DNA from: Steroidobacteraceae bacterium
Lineage (GTDB): Bacteria > Pseudomonadota > Gammaproteobacteria > Steroidobacterales > Steroidobacteraceae
Reading direction: 5' to 3'
Assembly: GCA_017853555.1 (NCBI GenBank)
Contig: JAFMJH010000003.1
Coordinates: forward strand, 62,001 to 126,000
DNA length: 64,000 nucleotides
The notes under the pieces were generated by a model. It was not told the DNA's origin. It made no database searches and saw nothing but the letters and a program-made list of their open reading frames with translations. Positions 50,992-61,197 of this stretch are shown here, one piece after another. The position numbers and the translations under genes are program-made. The first letter of the stretch is position 1, and each line of letters starts with the position of its first letter.

Positions 50992-51762
50992 ATGAGCTGG
51001 TCGCTGCACGCACTGCCGATCCTGCTCACCATCGCGGCCTGGTGGGGATCGACGGCAGTGATCGCACGTGTCGTCGGCAGGCCCCAACACACCTATCGGC
51101 GTCTGCTCGGCATCGCGAGCCTGCTGGGCGTCGCCGGATTGATCCTGAACATCTCGCTACTTCAGACGCTGACGATCAGCTCCGCGATCGGCGCATTTTG
51201 CGCTGCCCTCGCGATCTGGGGCTGGATCGAAATCACGTTTTTGACGGGTGCCGTCACGGGGCCGCCACCCGCGCATGCACCGCGCAGCCACGGACTCGGA
51301 CGCGCCATCGACGCCTTGCGCGCCATTCTCTGGCACGAACTGCTGATCATCGCCACGGTGGTGAGCGTCGGGCTCGTCACCGCCGGCAACGACAACGAAC
51401 TCGCGTTGCTCGTGCTGTTGCTGCTGTGGTTGATGCGCAGCAGCGCGAAACTGAATCTTTTCCTCGGCGTACGCAATCTCGGTGAAGGCTTTTTGCCGCC
51501 GCCGTTGCTGCACTTGCTCGACTTCATGCAAAAGCGCCGCATGAACCTGCTGATGCCGATTTCTTTGCTGCTCGGCAGCGCCATCACGCTGCAATGCGCG
51601 CGCGACGCGCTCGAGGCCACGACGCCCTATGCCGCGACCAGTGCGACCATGCTCGCCACCCTCGCGCTGCTCGCGGTGTTCGAACATCTGCTGATGATCC
51701 TGCCGCTGCCGGCCGAGCACTTGTGGCGCTGGAGCCTTGCAAACCGACGAGGCGTACCATGA
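50992..51762 (+). CDS. puhE: PuhE (DUF3623) photosynthetic assembly membrane protein
   Basis: The 256-residue protein has about seven helices and the PuhE pattern: [69 protein letters not shown]. In Rhodobacter, PuhE modulates bacteriochlorophyll and complex levels. It lies 16 nt after puhC and its stop overlaps the dxs start by 4 nt, so dxs translation is coupled to the puh operon. Confidence 0.9.
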   Translation: MSWSLHALPILLTIAAWWGSTAVIARVVGRPQHTYRRLLGIASLLGVAGLILNISLLQTLTISSAIGAFCAALAIWGWIEITFLTGAVTGPPPAHAPRSHGLGRAIDALRAILWHELLIIATVVSVGLVTAGNDNELALLVLLLLWLMRSSAKLNLFLGVRNLGEGFLPPPLLHLLDFMQKRRMNLLMPISLLLGSAITLQCARDALEATTPYAATSATMLATLALLAVFEHLLMILPLPAEHLWRWSLANRRGVP

Positions 51763-53627
51763 CGACGGTTTCCCCTCTTTCTTTGCTCGCGCAGGTCAAC
51801 GATCCGGTGCAACTGCGCGCGCTGCCCGATACCGCGCTGCCAAAGCTCGCGGATGAATTGCGCGCGTTCATGCTGACGCAGGTTGCCGCCACGGGCGGGC
51901 ATCTCGCTTCCGGACTCGGCACCGTTGAACTCGCCATCGCACTGCACCACAGCTTCGATACGCCGCGCGACCCGCTGATCTGGGACGTCGGCCATCAAGC
52001 CTATCCGCACAAGATCCTCACGGGTCGTCGCGACGAACTCCACGGCATCCGCAAACGTCCTGGCATCTCGGGTTTCTTGCGTCGCGACGAAAGTCCGTAC
52101 GACGCGTTCGGTGCGGGGCATTCGAGCACCTCGATCAGCGCCGCTCTCGGCATGGCGGTGGCCGCGCGCACCTTGGGTCAGCCCGTGCAAGCCGTCGCCG
52201 TGATCGGCGACGGTGCGCTCACCGCCGGCCTCGCCTTCGAAGCGCTGGATCACGCCGGCGGCATGGGCGAAGACCTGCTGGTCATCCTCAACGACAACGG
52301 CATGTCGATTTCCGAGAACGTCGGCGCGCTGTCGCAACGCCTCACGACGCAGGGTCGTACCGGCGCGGACGATGCCGCGAGTTTCTTCCGCGCGTTGGGC
52401 TTCGAATATTCGGGCCCGATCGACGGGCACGATCTGACCGCTTTGCTGCCGGCGATCCGCACGATCAAAGAAAAGCGCGGCCCGCGACTGTTGCACGTCG
52501 TCACCTGCAAGGGCAAAGGTTACGACTTGGCCGAGGCCGAGCCGATCAAATATCACGGCGTCACGCCGTTCGACCCCGTGCAGGGTCTCGCGGCGGGCAA
52601 GCCCGCCGCACCGACGTACACCCAGGTCTTCGGCGATTGGCTCTGCGAGATGGCCGAACAGGATCCGCGTCTGGTCGTGATCACGCCGGCCATGCGCGAA
52701 GGGTCCGGCCTCGTCCAGTTCGCCAAGCGCTTCCCCGATCGATACCACGACGTCGGCATCGCGGAGCAACACGCCGTTACTTTTGCCGCGGGCCTCGCCG
52801 CATCCGGTTTGCGTCCGGTCGTGGCGATCTACTCGACTTTTCTGCAACGCGCTTTCGACCAATTGGTACACGACGTGTGCTTGCAGCAATTGCCCGTGAC
52901 CTTCGCGATCGATCGCGGCGGGCTGGTCGGCCCGGACGGCGCAACGCACAACGGCGGTCTCGATTTGAGCTTCCTGCGTTGCGTGCCCGGAATGACGGTG
53001 ATGACGCCCTCGAGCGGCAACAGTTTGCGCGCGATGTTGCGCACCGCCCTCGATCTCGGCACCCCCTGTGCAGTGCGCTATCCGCGCACCGTCGCCACGG
53101 GCGCACCGACGCAATCGCTACCCTTGCCGCGCGCCCTGCCGATCGGTCGCGGGGAGTTGCAACGCCGCGGATCGGGCATCGCCCTCATGGTGTTCGGCAC
53201 GCTGATCGAAACCGCGCACGAAGTCGCGGACATCATCGACGCCAGTGTCGTCGACATGCGGTTCGTGAAGCCGCTGGACGAAACGCTGATCCTTGAAATC
53301 GCGAGCCAGCACGACGTGCTGGTCACCATCGAAGAAAACGTCGTGGCCGGCGGCGCCGGCTCTGCCGTCGCGGAGTTCCTCGCCGCACGCGGACACGACA
53401 CGCCGGTCTTGTCGCTGGGCTTGCCCGATCGCCCGATCGAGCACGGCACCCGCGATCAATGCCTGCAGGAAGCGGGGCTCGACGTTCCGGGCATCTTTGA
53501 CGCCGTGGCACGCCATTGCGCGGTGATCGCCGAACAACGGGAACGCAGCCGCAAGCCCTTGCGACTGCGCGATAACGCGATGTTCAACGGCGTGATGCGA
53601 CTCCTGACGCGCAGCCAACTCGGCTGA
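51759..53627 (+). CDS. dxs: 1-deoxy-D-xylulose-5-phosphate synthase
   Basis: The 622-residue thiamine-diphosphate enzyme makes DXP from pyruvate and glyceraldehyde 3-phosphate, the first step of the MEP pathway. Blocks include [54 protein letters not shown] (ThDP motif, about 145-165), [18 protein letters not shown]-type pyrimidine domain ([15 protein letters not shown]) and the C-terminal domain. It is the last gene of the bchF-lhaA-puh operon, overlapping puhE by 4 nt, and so is likely expressed with the photosystem. A general dxs copy may exist elsewhere. Confidence 0.95.
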   Translation: MTTVSPLSLLAQVNDPVQLRALPDTALPKLADELRAFMLTQVAATGGHLASGLGTVELAIALHHSFDTPRDPLIWDVGHQAYPHKILTGRRDELHGIRKRPGISGFLRRDESPYDAFGAGHSSTSISAALGMAVAARTLGQPVQAVAVIGDGALTAGLAFEALDHAGGMGEDLLVILNDNGMSISENVGALSQRLTTQGRTGADDAASFFRALGFEYSGPIDGHDLTALLPAIRTIKEKRGPRLLHVVTCKGKGYDLAEAEPIKYHGVTPFDPVQGLAAGKPAAPTYTQVFGDWLCEMAEQDPRLVVITPAMREGSGLVQFAKRFPDRYHDVGIAEQHAVTFAAGLAASGLRPVVAIYSTFLQRAFDQLVHDVCLQQLPVTFAIDRGGLVGPDGATHNGGLDLSFLRCVPGMTVMTPSSGNSLRAMLRTALDLGTPCAVRYPRTVATGAPTQSLPLPRALPIGRGELQRRGSGIALMVFGTLIETAHEVADIIDASVVDMRFVKPLDETLILEIASQHDVLVTIEENVVAGGAGSAVAEFLAARGHDTPVLSLGLPDRPIEHGTRDQCLQEAGLDVPGIFDAVARHCAVIAEQRERSRKPLRLRDNAMFNGVMRLLTRSQLG

Positions 53628-53629
53628 GA

Positions 53630-54559
53630 TCAGGCAATCCGCTGCAGCGCCTCGGGCAGACGGAAACGCACCGTCTCCGCAAGGCCGGGCAACTCGCGTA
53701 CCGTGCGCGCACCGAGTGCGCGCAAACGTTCGCAAACATTCTGCACCAGATACTCCGGCGTCGAGGCGCCGGCCGTCACGCCGATATCGCGCACGCCCTC
53801 GAGCCAGACCGCTTGCAACTCCGTCTCGTCTTCGACGAGCCGCGCCGGCACGCCCTGATCGGCGGCAACTTCCTGCAGTCGATTCGAATTCGAACTGTTG
53901 TGGGCACCGACGACGATCACCAGATCGACGCGCTTGGCCAGCTGTCGCACGGCGCGTTGCCGATTGAGGGTTGCATAGCAAATGTCATCGAGACCCGGGC
54001 CGACGATGTCCGGATAACGTTCCTCGAGCGCTTCGATCAACTCGCGCGTATCTTCCAGCGACAAGGTGGTTTGCGTGACGTAGGCCACCGCCGCGTCCGG
54101 CGCCATCGGCAACGCGCGGATCTGCTCCAGCGTACCGACCACATGCACCGGCCCCTGCACGGAGCCGCGCGTACCCTCGACTTCTTCGTGACCCTCGTGC
54201 CCCACGACGACGATCGTGTAGCCACGCTGCGAATAGCGCTGTGCCTGAAGATGAACTTTGGTGACCAAGGGACAAGTCGCGTCGATCACCCGCAACTGCC
54301 GCGCCCGCGCCGCCTCGACGACGGCGGTCGAGACGCCATGCGCACTGAACACCGTCACGGCACCTACGGGAATGGCCGCGATGTCCTCGACGAAAATCGC
54401 GCCGCGTGACGCGAGATCGCCCACGACGTGCCCGTTGTGGACGATCTCGTGAAACACGTAGACCGGTGCGCCATGCATTTCGAGTGCGCGCTCGGCGATT
54501 TCGATCGCCCGCGATACGCCCGCGCAAAAGCCGCGCGGTTGTGCGAGCAGTACGTCCAC
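53630..54559 (-). CDS. ispH: 4-hydroxy-3-methylbut-2-enyl diphosphate reductase
   Basis: The 309-residue Fe-S enzyme makes IPP and DMAPP, the last MEP-pathway step. Cluster cysteines lie in PRGFCAGVSRAIEIAE, DATCPLVTKVH and ICYATLNRQ. The substrate-binding HEIVHN, AHGVS, HNSSNSNRL and VGHEGHEEVEGT segments are intact. The GTG at 54559 gives the family N-terminus (VDVLLAQPRGFCAGV). It is 17 nt downstream of pufC and ends 2 nt from the convergent dxs. Two ispH copies are common; this one is tied to the puf operon. Confidence 0.94.
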   Translation of the reverse strand: MDVLLAQPRGFCAGVSRAIEIAERALEMHGAPVYVFHEIVHNGHVVGDLASRGAIFVEDIAAIPVGAVTVFSAHGVSTAVVEAARARQLRVIDATCPLVTKVHLQAQRYSQRGYTIVVVGHEGHEEVEGTRGSVQGPVHVVGTLEQIRALPMAPDAAVAYVTQTTLSLEDTRELIEALEERYPDIVGPGLDDICYATLNRQRAVRQLAKRVDLVIVVGAHNSSNSNRLQEVAADQGVPARLVEDETELQAVWLEGVRDIGVTAGASTPEYLVQNVCERLRALGARTVRELPGLAETVRFRLPEALQRIA

Positions 54560-54576
54560 CGGTCTGCCAGGCAGCG

Positions 54577-55701
54577 TCAGAGACGGCCCCGAACGCTCGT
54601 GTCTGCGGAAGCGATCACCTTCTTGGCAGTCGGTGTCGCCGCAGGCGCGGCATCGGCGGGTGCAGCGGGCGGTTTTTTCGCTCCCTGCAACTCCGGATAG
54701 TCCTTGGCCATGCTCTGACCGAAATACGGCTTGTACACGCCCTGGTGACACGTCGCGCAGTTGATCTTCGCGACGTCGCCGGTCGGGCCTTTGCGATGCT
54801 GCGGGAACACCTGCGTCAACGGCAGCAGATAGCCGTTGTTCAGGTTTCGCACCATGCGGATGCCGTACCACGCGGTCGAACGTTGCGGACGACTTTGCTC
54901 CCAGCTCGACCATGCGCGGGTGTTGTGACAATAGGTGCAGTTGACGCCCAAAGATTCGGACATGTGCACCATCAGCGAGTACGTCCACTCGGCCTGCTTC
55001 ACCGACGAGCGATTGCCCGGCGGCAAAGCCTTCGTGCCTTCGACGCGGATGTTCGCATCACCGAGCAGGAACGGCGTGTAGGGATCGTACGGCAGGCTCG
55101 AATGCCCGATGGTCGTCATGCCGAGGCCGGTGATCGCCGAGTTCTGACCCGCGCGCGTGCCCACGAAGGCGTTCTCGCGACCCGAACCCGGGTCCGTGAA
55201 CCATTTGTACTGCGGCACCGGTCCGCCGCGATGGCAGGTATGACAGGTGACGCCGGTCTGCTTCACGTGCGAAGTCCACTGGCTGTTGATCTCGCGCGTC
55301 ATGCGCAACATGCTGCGCGCGACCTGATACTGGTACTTGCTGCCGTCCGAATAATTTTCGGCGTTGTGGCAATAAGTGCAGTTCTTTTGTTCGGCCGGCG
55401 TGACCCACTCGGTCATGGACAACATGACGCGCGTGAACTCGCCGACCGAAAGGTCGTTCAACACCTGGACGTTCTGATAGATGTCTTTGGCGAGCGGCCC
55501 GCTGGAATCGGCCGGCGGCTGTATGCCGCCGATCTGATTGCGCTCCGCCACGACCTTCATCAGGCGCGGGTTGTAGTTCTGCTCCATGCCCGTGCCGCGA
55601 TAACCGGTTTGCACGGTCTGCACCGGTGGTCGCTCGCCGCAGGCACTCAAAAGTCCCAGACTGGCGATCGCCGCCAGCATCAGCTTGTGGGTCGTGTTCA
55701 T
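54577..55701 (-). CDS. pufC: Reaction-centre tetrahaem cytochrome c subunit
   Basis: The 374-residue protein has a lipoprotein signal (LLSAC, C21) and four haem-binding CxxCH motifs: CTYCH, CHTCH, CTYCH and CATCH. Axial methionines are in [17 protein letters not shown] and SLMVHMSE. It re-reduces the special pair from soluble carriers and is anchored on the periplasmic face. An Ala/Pro-rich tail of about 35 residues follows the last haem. The ATG overlaps the pufM stop by 4 nt. Confidence 0.95.
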   Translation of the reverse strand: MNTTHKLMLAAIASLGLLSACGERPPVQTVQTGYRGTGMEQNYNPRLMKVVAERNQIGGIQPPADSSGPLAKDIYQNVQVLNDLSVGEFTRVMLSMTEWVTPAEQKNCTYCHNAENYSDGSKYQYQVARSMLRMTREINSQWTSHVKQTGVTCHTCHRGGPVPQYKWFTDPGSGRENAFVGTRAGQNSAITGLGMTTIGHSSLPYDPYTPFLLGDANIRVEGTKALPPGNRSSVKQAEWTYSLMVHMSESLGVNCTYCHNTRAWSSWEQSRPQRSTAWYGIRMVRNLNNGYLLPLTQVFPQHRKGPTGDVAKINCATCHQGVYKPYFGQSMAKDYPELQGAKKPPAAPADAAPAATPTAKKVIASADTSVRGRL

Positions 55702-56678
55702 TTTGCAGCTCCCGTGAGCGTCGCCGGATCGGGCAGCACCTCGAAGGTGGCCGGATAACTCGGTGCAACACCGTGCTTCACCGCCCAGAGATACCAGTTG
55801 TCGACCACCGTGCCGGTGAGCAGGATGCCGATGCCGCCGGTGAGCGTGCACAGCACCGCGAACCACCAGGCCCAACGATGGATGGACTCCATGGTCGCGT
55901 TGAACCCCATGGTCCAGCGCCAGAACAAGGCGGCTCGCTCGGAGGCCGTACCACGATCGAGCGATTGCTCGACTTCGCGCTCGCCGCCGAAGCGGCTGAC
56001 CGCCATGATCGTGCCGGCGTGCATCGCGAACAGCAGCACCGATCCGTAGAGGAACACGATCGACAACGCGTGGAACGGGTTGTAGAGCAAGTTGCCGTAG
56101 CGCAGCGAGAAGGCGGCAGTCCAATCGAGGTGGGCGAAGATGCCGAACGGCACGGCTTCGGACCAGCTGCCCATCAGCACCGGACGAATGAAGCCCAGCA
56201 CCAGGAACAGCCAGATCGCCGAGGCGAATGCCCAGGCCGTGTGCGTCCCCATCTTGAGTTTGCGCGCCAGGTTGTACGTGCGCACCCACCACAGCAGCAC
56301 CGACATCGTGAGGAAGAAGCCCGCCATGAGCCACCAGCCGCCGTCATGCAACGGCGGCAGTCGCAAGCCGTATTGCGGCGCCGGCGGTTCGAGTGCGAGC
56401 CAGAACAACTGCCGCACGAACTGCAGCGGGTTCCAGTTCACCGACGCCAGCATGTTGAGGCCGACGATCTCGAAGGCAATGATGAAGCAAAGTATGGAGG
56501 CGAAACCCGTGGAGCCCAGATAGAACGGTCCTATCTGCGCATCACCGATCTTGCCCAGCCAATAGTTGGCGCTCGCTTTGACGCCGCGCACCCAAACGCC
56601 GCGCGGCTCGTGCGGAACACCGGGATAGTGCGGTGCAGTGACCTGCACGCGCGTGAAGATATTTTGATACTCAGCCAT
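55698..56678 (-). CDS. pufM: Photosynthetic reaction centre M subunit
   Basis: The 326-residue protein has five transmembrane helices. Key ligands are visible in [29 protein letters not shown], with the special-pair His and the non-haem iron His, [23 protein letters not shown], with the iron-ligating Glu, and ESIHRWAWW. It pairs with PufL to hold the bacteriochlorophyll special pair, bacteriopheophytin, QA and Fe. It starts 11 nt after pufL. Confidence 0.96.
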   Translation of the reverse strand: MAEYQNIFTRVQVTAPHYPGVPHEPRGVWVRGVKASANYWLGKIGDAQIGPFYLGSTGFASILCFIIAFEIVGLNMLASVNWNPLQFVRQLFWLALEPPAPQYGLRLPPLHDGGWWLMAGFFLTMSVLLWWVRTYNLARKLKMGTHTAWAFASAIWLFLVLGFIRPVLMGSWSEAVPFGIFAHLDWTAAFSLRYGNLLYNPFHALSIVFLYGSVLLFAMHAGTIMAVSRFGGEREVEQSLDRGTASERAALFWRWTMGFNATMESIHRWAWWFAVLCTLTGGIGILLTGTVVDNWYLWAVKHGVAPSYPATFEVLPDPATLTGAAK

Positions 56679-56689
56679 GACTGCGCACC

Positions 56690-57514
56690 TCAGTTCCAGA
56701 TCGGCAGGTTGAGCCACCAGGCCCACCAGTCCGTCCAACTACGAGTCCAGAAGGGACCACTGACCACGATGCAGATCGCGCTCCACACGCCGGCGTTTAC
56801 CGAGAGCAGCAAGCCGAAACGGTGGATGCCGAGCGTGCCGATCGAGTAGCCGATGTTGTCGCGGAAGAACGTGTTCTCGTGTTCCGCGCCTTTGACGACC
56901 TCGCCCTCGGGCGGATTGAGCGCGGACAGCACGAGCGACCCGTGCAAGGCGAGTGCGAGCACCGTCGTGAAGAAGAAGGTGACCGCGACCATGTGCGCCG
57001 GGTTGTAGTGGAAATGCAGATACTGATACGCCACGTTCGACACCCAGTCGAGGTGACTGTAGATGCCGTAAGGGAACGCGTGTCCCCAGGCGCCGAGCAG
57101 CACCGGCCGGATCACCTGCAAGGTGACGTACGCGAGGATCGCGCTGCCGAAGGCGACCGGCACGTGATAGCCGATGCCGAGCTTGCGACAGATTTCCACC
57201 TCACGCAGCGCCCACGAAACGAAGGCGCCGATCGCGCAGATCGTGACGATCTGCCAGAGCCCTCCGGCTTTCAAAGGCGCGAGACCGAGACCGTAACTCA
57301 GGTCCGGTGGCGCGATGCTGATTTGCCAGAGATTCCAGGTCGGCCCGAGCGCTGCCCCGTACACCAGCAAGGCAGTACCCAGCAACGCGAAGAACGCGGC
57401 CGTGATACCAAAGAATCCGACGTAAAACGCACCGATCCAGAAATCGAACAGGTCACCCCCGACGAGGGTGCCTCCCCGGACACGGTATTTTCGTTCGAAA
57501 TTGAGCATAGCCAT
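56690..57514 (-). CDS. pufL: Photosynthetic reaction centre L subunit
   Basis: The 274-residue protein has five helices. It shows [28 protein letters not shown]-type N-terminus, [42 protein letters not shown] (special-pair and iron histidines) and [17 protein letters not shown] (QB pocket). The first ATG has GGGGA six bases upstream. It follows pufA after a 123-nt gap that can form three hairpins. Confidence 0.96.
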   Translation of the reverse strand: MAMLNFERKYRVRGGTLVGGDLFDFWIGAFYVGFFGITAAFFALLGTALLVYGAALGPTWNLWQISIAPPDLSYGLGLAPLKAGGLWQIVTICAIGAFVSWALREVEICRKLGIGYHVPVAFGSAILAYVTLQVIRPVLLGAWGHAFPYGIYSHLDWVSNVAYQYLHFHYNPAHMVAVTFFFTTVLALALHGSLVLSALNPPEGEVVKGAEHENTFFRDNIGYSIGTLGIHRFGLLLSVNAGVWSAICIVVSGPFWTRSWTDWWAWWLNLPIWN

Positions 57515-57637
57515 GACTATTCCCCGTCAAGCGCAGCGGGCATACCCGCCGTTTCCTGCCTCAGATCGAGTCCGCGTCGGGCGACGGACACTGGTGTTTT
57601 GCAACACGAGGTCCGCCGCCTTCCGCGATTTTTGTCG
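57515..57637 (-). promoter_or_regulatory. pufA-pufL intercistronic region with hairpins
   Basis: Three stem-loops can be drawn: GCGGG-CATA-CCCGC (57536-57549), a bulged GTCC...GTCG/CGAC...GGAC (57570-57589) and GTGTT-TTGC-AACAC (57594-57607). In purple bacteria hairpins at this place stabilise the pufBA mRNA segment and raise LH1 over reaction-centre output. No gene is seen here. Confidence 0.55.
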
Positions 57638-57847
57638 TCAGTTCGGCAACGGCGCGTTGTGCTGCACGTTGCTGGCGGCGGCCGGAGCCTTGTCCACCAG
57701 GCAAGTGCCACTGCCCTTACCGTCGAGCCAGCACGAATACTTGGTGCTCAATTGCACGAAGTGATTCGTGGCTACGATTGCGGCAACGAGAATGCCGCCG
57801 ACGATGATCACCTTGCGGGGATCCATCACCATCCATATACGCCACAT
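57638..57847 (-). CDS. pufA: Light-harvesting 1 alpha chain with a C-terminal extension
   Basis: The 69-residue polypeptide has the LH1 alpha signature: MWRIWMVMDPRKV at the N-terminus, one helix with the bacteriochlorophyll ligand H29 (ATNHFVQLST) and W40 at +11. The last 26 residues (from K44) form an unusual hydrophilic tail, and two cysteines (C39, C49) are present. Compared with common alpha chains of 52-62 residues it is long. It is 32 nt after pufB and belongs to the pufBALMC operon. Confidence 0.93.
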   Translation of the reverse strand: MWRIWMVMDPRKVIIVGGILVAAIVATNHFVQLSTKYSCWLDGKGSGTCLVDKAPAAASNVQHNAPLPN

Positions 57848-57879
57848 ATGTGAACTCCTGAAAACGTTGGATCAGTGAC

Positions 57880-58023
57880 TTAGAACCAGGGGACCCAGTT
57901 CCAAATCAGGTAATGGGCGAGCGCGGACACTGCGAACCACAACCACGTGCTCATCCAAAAGAACCGGTTGATGGCTCGCGCCTCGTCCGGCGTTGCTCCT
58001 GAAATGCTCTTACCGTCTGCCAT
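57880..58023 (-). CDS. pufB: Light-harvesting 1 beta chain
   Basis: The 47-residue polypeptide reads MADGKSISGATPDEARAINR then FFWMSTWLWFAVSALAHYLI and NWVPWF. H37 is the bacteriochlorophyll ligand and W41-N-W43-V-P-W is the usual aromatic C-terminus. The second conserved histidine of LH1 beta chains, 18 residues before the ligand, is replaced by N19. A strong AGGAGGTG ribosome site lies 7 nt before the ATG. It is the first puf gene, 156 nt after bchZ, and there is no pufQ or pufX. Confidence 0.93.
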   Translation of the reverse strand: MADGKSISGATPDEARAINRFFWMSTWLWFAVSALAHYLIWNWVPWF

Positions 58024-58179
58024 GGGTTTTCACCTCCTTATTTGGCACTTTCTCAAACCGCGCACTCCCGCACGGAAGGGATTGCCGGCTGCAACCGAAG
58101 TTGCAACCTGTGGCTGCCGCAAGCGCGACATCCACCGACAATGCGTACCCCCACTTCGACCTGATCGGAGTCAACCCGC
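58024..58179 (-). promoter_or_regulatory. bchZ-pufB intergenic region
   Basis: No gene is found. A 6-bp hairpin TGCAAC-CGAA-GTTGCA lies at 58090-58105. A TTGACT hexamer near the bchZ end (about 58171-58176) lacks a convincing -10. No TGT-N12-ACA site is present, so a puf promoter here, if any, would not be a typical PpsR target. Confidence 0.4.
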
Positions 58180-59634
58180 TCATGCCGCACGCTCACCGGT
58201 GAGCTCCGCCCGCGCGCGTGAAACGCGGGCCACCGTGACACGCTCTTCGCCCGCGGATCGCGCATCGCGCTCGGCGCGATCGCGCAACCGCTTCGCAGCG
58301 GAGATGCGTACCAGATAAGGTTCGTTCGCGACGATCTCGTCGAGGAGTCGTCGCGCGTCGTCTTCCCATTCGCTCGCCTCGCGCAGCGCGCGCGCCGGCG
58401 TCGCATCGACTTTGTCCATCTCGGTACCGAGCGGCAAAATATTGAACAACGCGTCGAACAACGCGTTGCAGACCTCTTGCACGAGGTAGGTCGCGCCGGA
58501 ATAGCCCATGAACGGCGTGCCGACATGGCGACGAATGACTGCGCCGGGAAAAGAAGCCGGGATGTACATCGCACGAGGTCCGAGCTCGGCCAGGTACATG
58601 CGCTCGTTATAGCTGCCGAACAGCACGAGGGGGGTTTTCTCGCGCACCGCCTTACGTACGGCCGCGTTATCGGGCTTGACACCGGGCCGACGCGCAAACG
58701 AGAACGTGCACGGCAGACCGAGCTCGGATTCGAGAAAGTTGCGAACGCCTCGCGCATAGGTTTCGTTGGCGACGATGGCGAAACTCGCAGTGCCGAAGAA
58801 ATCCTGGGTGACGGACCGCCAGAGATCCCACAACGGCTTGATGGTCGTGTGCTTCTCGCGCTCGATGAACGGCTCCGGATCGAGCTGCAACAGCTCGCCG
58901 AGCTTGCGCAAGAATTTCGTCGTGCTGTGCAGGCCGATCGGCGCTTGCAACCACGGCCGCTCGAGCCCTTCGCACAACATCGCGCCGAACTCGCGATACA
59001 AGCACACGTTCACTTCGGCATCGGCGAGCTTCGCGATGTCCTCGAGATGCGAACCGAGCGGAAAGATCATGTTGATCTCCGCACCGATACCTTCGACGAG
59101 ACGCCTGATCTCGGCGAGATCCGAAGGCATGTTGAACATGCCGTAACTCGGCCCGATGATGTTGACTTTGGGCTTCGCACCCTCGGCGCGCGGCTTCAAG
59201 GTCGGCACCTTTTTCGGACCGAACTCGGTCCACAGCCACCACAGCGCGCGGTTCGCGCTCTGCCATTGATCTTCGTCGATGGTGCGCGGCAGGAATCTCT
59301 TGATGCTGGTGCCTTCGGGCGTCACACCACCACCGATCATCTCGGCAATCGAGCCGGTGACGACGACGCTCGGCAGGTTGGGATCGAGCACGGCGTGCGC
59401 CCTGCGCATGGCCCCTTCGGTGCCGTGCTGACCGAGTTCTTCTTCGGCAAGACCCGTGACCACCACCGGCAACTCGTGCGGCGGCAAGGCATCCGTGTAA
59501 TGCAGCACCGAGGTCACCGGCAGGTTCTCGCACCCCACCGGACCGTCGATGATCACCTGCAAACCCTTGATGGCGGTGAACACGTAGGCCGCACCCCAAT
59601 AACCGCCTGCACGATCGTGGTCGAGCACCAGCAT
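58180..59634 (-). CDS. bchZ: Chlorophyllide a reductase subunit BchZ
   Basis: The 484-residue protein is a nitrogenase-like catalytic subunit that with BchY and the reductase BchX reduces ring B of chlorophyllide a. Blocks include [69 protein letters not shown] and [20 protein letters not shown]. Cysteine C35 lies in GPVGCENL. The start overlaps the bchY stop by 1 nt (TGATG). Confidence 0.95.
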   Translation of the reverse strand: MLVLDHDRAGGYWGAAYVFTAIKGLQVIIDGPVGCENLPVTSVLHYTDALPPHELPVVVTGLAEEELGQHGTEGAMRRAHAVLDPNLPSVVVTGSIAEMIGGGVTPEGTSIKRFLPRTIDEDQWQSANRALWWLWTEFGPKKVPTLKPRAEGAKPKVNIIGPSYGMFNMPSDLAEIRRLVEGIGAEINMIFPLGSHLEDIAKLADAEVNVCLYREFGAMLCEGLERPWLQAPIGLHSTTKFLRKLGELLQLDPEPFIEREKHTTIKPLWDLWRSVTQDFFGTASFAIVANETYARGVRNFLESELGLPCTFSFARRPGVKPDNAAVRKAVREKTPLVLFGSYNERMYLAELGPRAMYIPASFPGAVIRRHVGTPFMGYSGATYLVQEVCNALFDALFNILPLGTEMDKVDATPARALREASEWEDDARRLLDEIVANEPYLVRISAAKRLRDRAERDARSAGEERVTVARVSRARAELTGERAA

Positions 59635-61196
59635 CAGAGCATCTCCTCGGCTTTGCGGGCTTTGGCTTGACGCTCGAGCTTGCGACGCCACGAGTCGCGG
59701 AAATCCGGATGTTCGCGCGGCGTATCGGTCCAGATGCCGGCGGCATCGCCGCGACCCGTACCGCCGAAAAAGGCTTCCATCTCTGCGAAGCGCGCCTTGC
59801 CGGCGAGCGCCGCGTTGACCACCTGCGCGATCGAACCTGCGCCGGCCGGCCCCATCAAGGGACGCGAGGACATCAGGTTGGTGAAATACAGCGCGGGCGT
59901 TGCCGCTTCTTTGGCCTTCTGCACGACGGGCGTCGTGCCGATGACGAGGTCCGGCTGAAATTCTTTGAAAGCGGCGAGGTCCTGTTCGAGAGATGCCCGA
60001 AACTGGACGTGGACGCCGCGCGCCTGCAACCAGTCGCGATCGGACTCGGACCACGGCGTACGCGGGCAGGCGGTGCCGACGTAGCGCAGATCGGCACCGC
60101 TTTCGACGAGCAGTCGCGCGACCAGCAACTCCGATCCTTCGTAACCCGACAGCGTGATGCGGCCCTTGATCGGCGCAGCAGCGATCGCCGCGCGAATTGC
60201 CGGCAACACTCGATTCTTCGCAAGTTCGATCTTGTCGCGCGCCACGTTGCAGCGCGCGCCGATGGCCTCGAGCCAGTCGGCCGTACCATCGTGACCCACC
60301 GGCGCGGAACCGACGATATCGCGGCCCGCAGCCTGGAATTCGCGACACACGGAGGTGTAGAACGGATGCACCGCGGCGACCACGGCGCAATCGAGCGCCG
60401 CGTAGAGTTCGCGCCATTCGCGCGTGGGCACGAGTTGCCCGGCGGCAAGCCCCATGGGCTCGAGCATCATGCCGATGCCGACCGGATCGGCCGGAAACAC
60501 TTCGCCGATCAACGTCACCGTGGGTCTGGCTGCACGCCCGTTGCGCGGCACCTGGACGGGGCCCGCCTCGGCCTCTTGACGCGCATAGGCCAGCATCGCG
60601 CCGGCCAACACGTCTTTGGCTTCGGCGTGCGTCGGGATGCCGAAACCCGGCACGTCGATGCCGATGATGCGCACGCCGTTGATTTCTTTGGGCAACAACT
60701 GCAGCGGCACGCCGGACGCCGTAGGCACGCAAAGATTGGTGACGACGATGGCGTCGTAGTGCGCGGGATCGGCGAGTTCGTGCACCGCATCACGGATGTC
60801 TTCGAACAACTTGCCCGTGACGAGCGATTCGGAGTTGAAGGGCACGTAGCCCACCGAGCGTCGAGCGCCATAGAAATGCGACGTGAAGGTGAGGCCGTAT
60901 ACGCAGCATGCCGAACCCGAGAGGATCGTGGCCGTGCGTCGCATGCGCAGACCCACGCGCAGCGAACCGAACGCCGGGCACATGCTTTGCGGCTGATCGT
61001 GCGGGCCTGACGGATAGTCGGCGGCATAACGCTCGAGCGTCTCGCGCTTGCCGGCTGCACGCGCGGCCGCTTGCATCTGCGCACGACCACCCTGCCCCTC
61101 GCTCGAATGACAACCACCCGAGAGTGCAGCAGGTGCCGCCATCTCGGGTTGATCGGCGTCCGCGACGCCGAGGTTGTCTTGAGTGAGTGCGTTCAT
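59634..61196 (-). CDS. bchY: Chlorophyllide a reductase subunit BchY
   Basis: The 520-residue partner of BchZ has cluster-type cysteines in [33 protein letters not shown] and [14 protein letters not shown], and nitrogenase-like segments ([45 protein letters not shown]). The N-terminal 45 residues are low-complexity and Ala/Gly-rich ([20 protein letters not shown]). It starts 1 nt after the bchX stop. Confidence 0.95.
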   Translation of the reverse strand: MNALTQDNLGVADADQPEMAAPAALSGGCHSSEGQGGRAQMQAAARAAGKRETLERYAADYPSGPHDQPQSMCPAFGSLRVGLRMRRTATILSGSACCVYGLTFTSHFYGARRSVGYVPFNSESLVTGKLFEDIRDAVHELADPAHYDAIVVTNLCVPTASGVPLQLLPKEINGVRIIGIDVPGFGIPTHAEAKDVLAGAMLAYARQEAEAGPVQVPRNGRAARPTVTLIGEVFPADPVGIGMMLEPMGLAAGQLVPTREWRELYAALDCAVVAAVHPFYTSVCREFQAAGRDIVGSAPVGHDGTADWLEAIGARCNVARDKIELAKNRVLPAIRAAIAAAPIKGRITLSGYEGSELLVARLLVESGADLRYVGTACPRTPWSESDRDWLQARGVHVQFRASLEQDLAAFKEFQPDLVIGTTPVVQKAKEAATPALYFTNLMSSRPLMGPAGAGSIAQVVNAALAGKARFAEMEAFFGGTGRGDAAGIWTDTPREHPDFRDSWRRKLERQAKARKAEEML

Positions 61197-61197
61197 G

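Noticed and set aside
58024-58179. Possible pufQ between bchZ and pufB
   Set aside because: No reading frame of adequate length with a start and membrane helix exists in the 156 nt.
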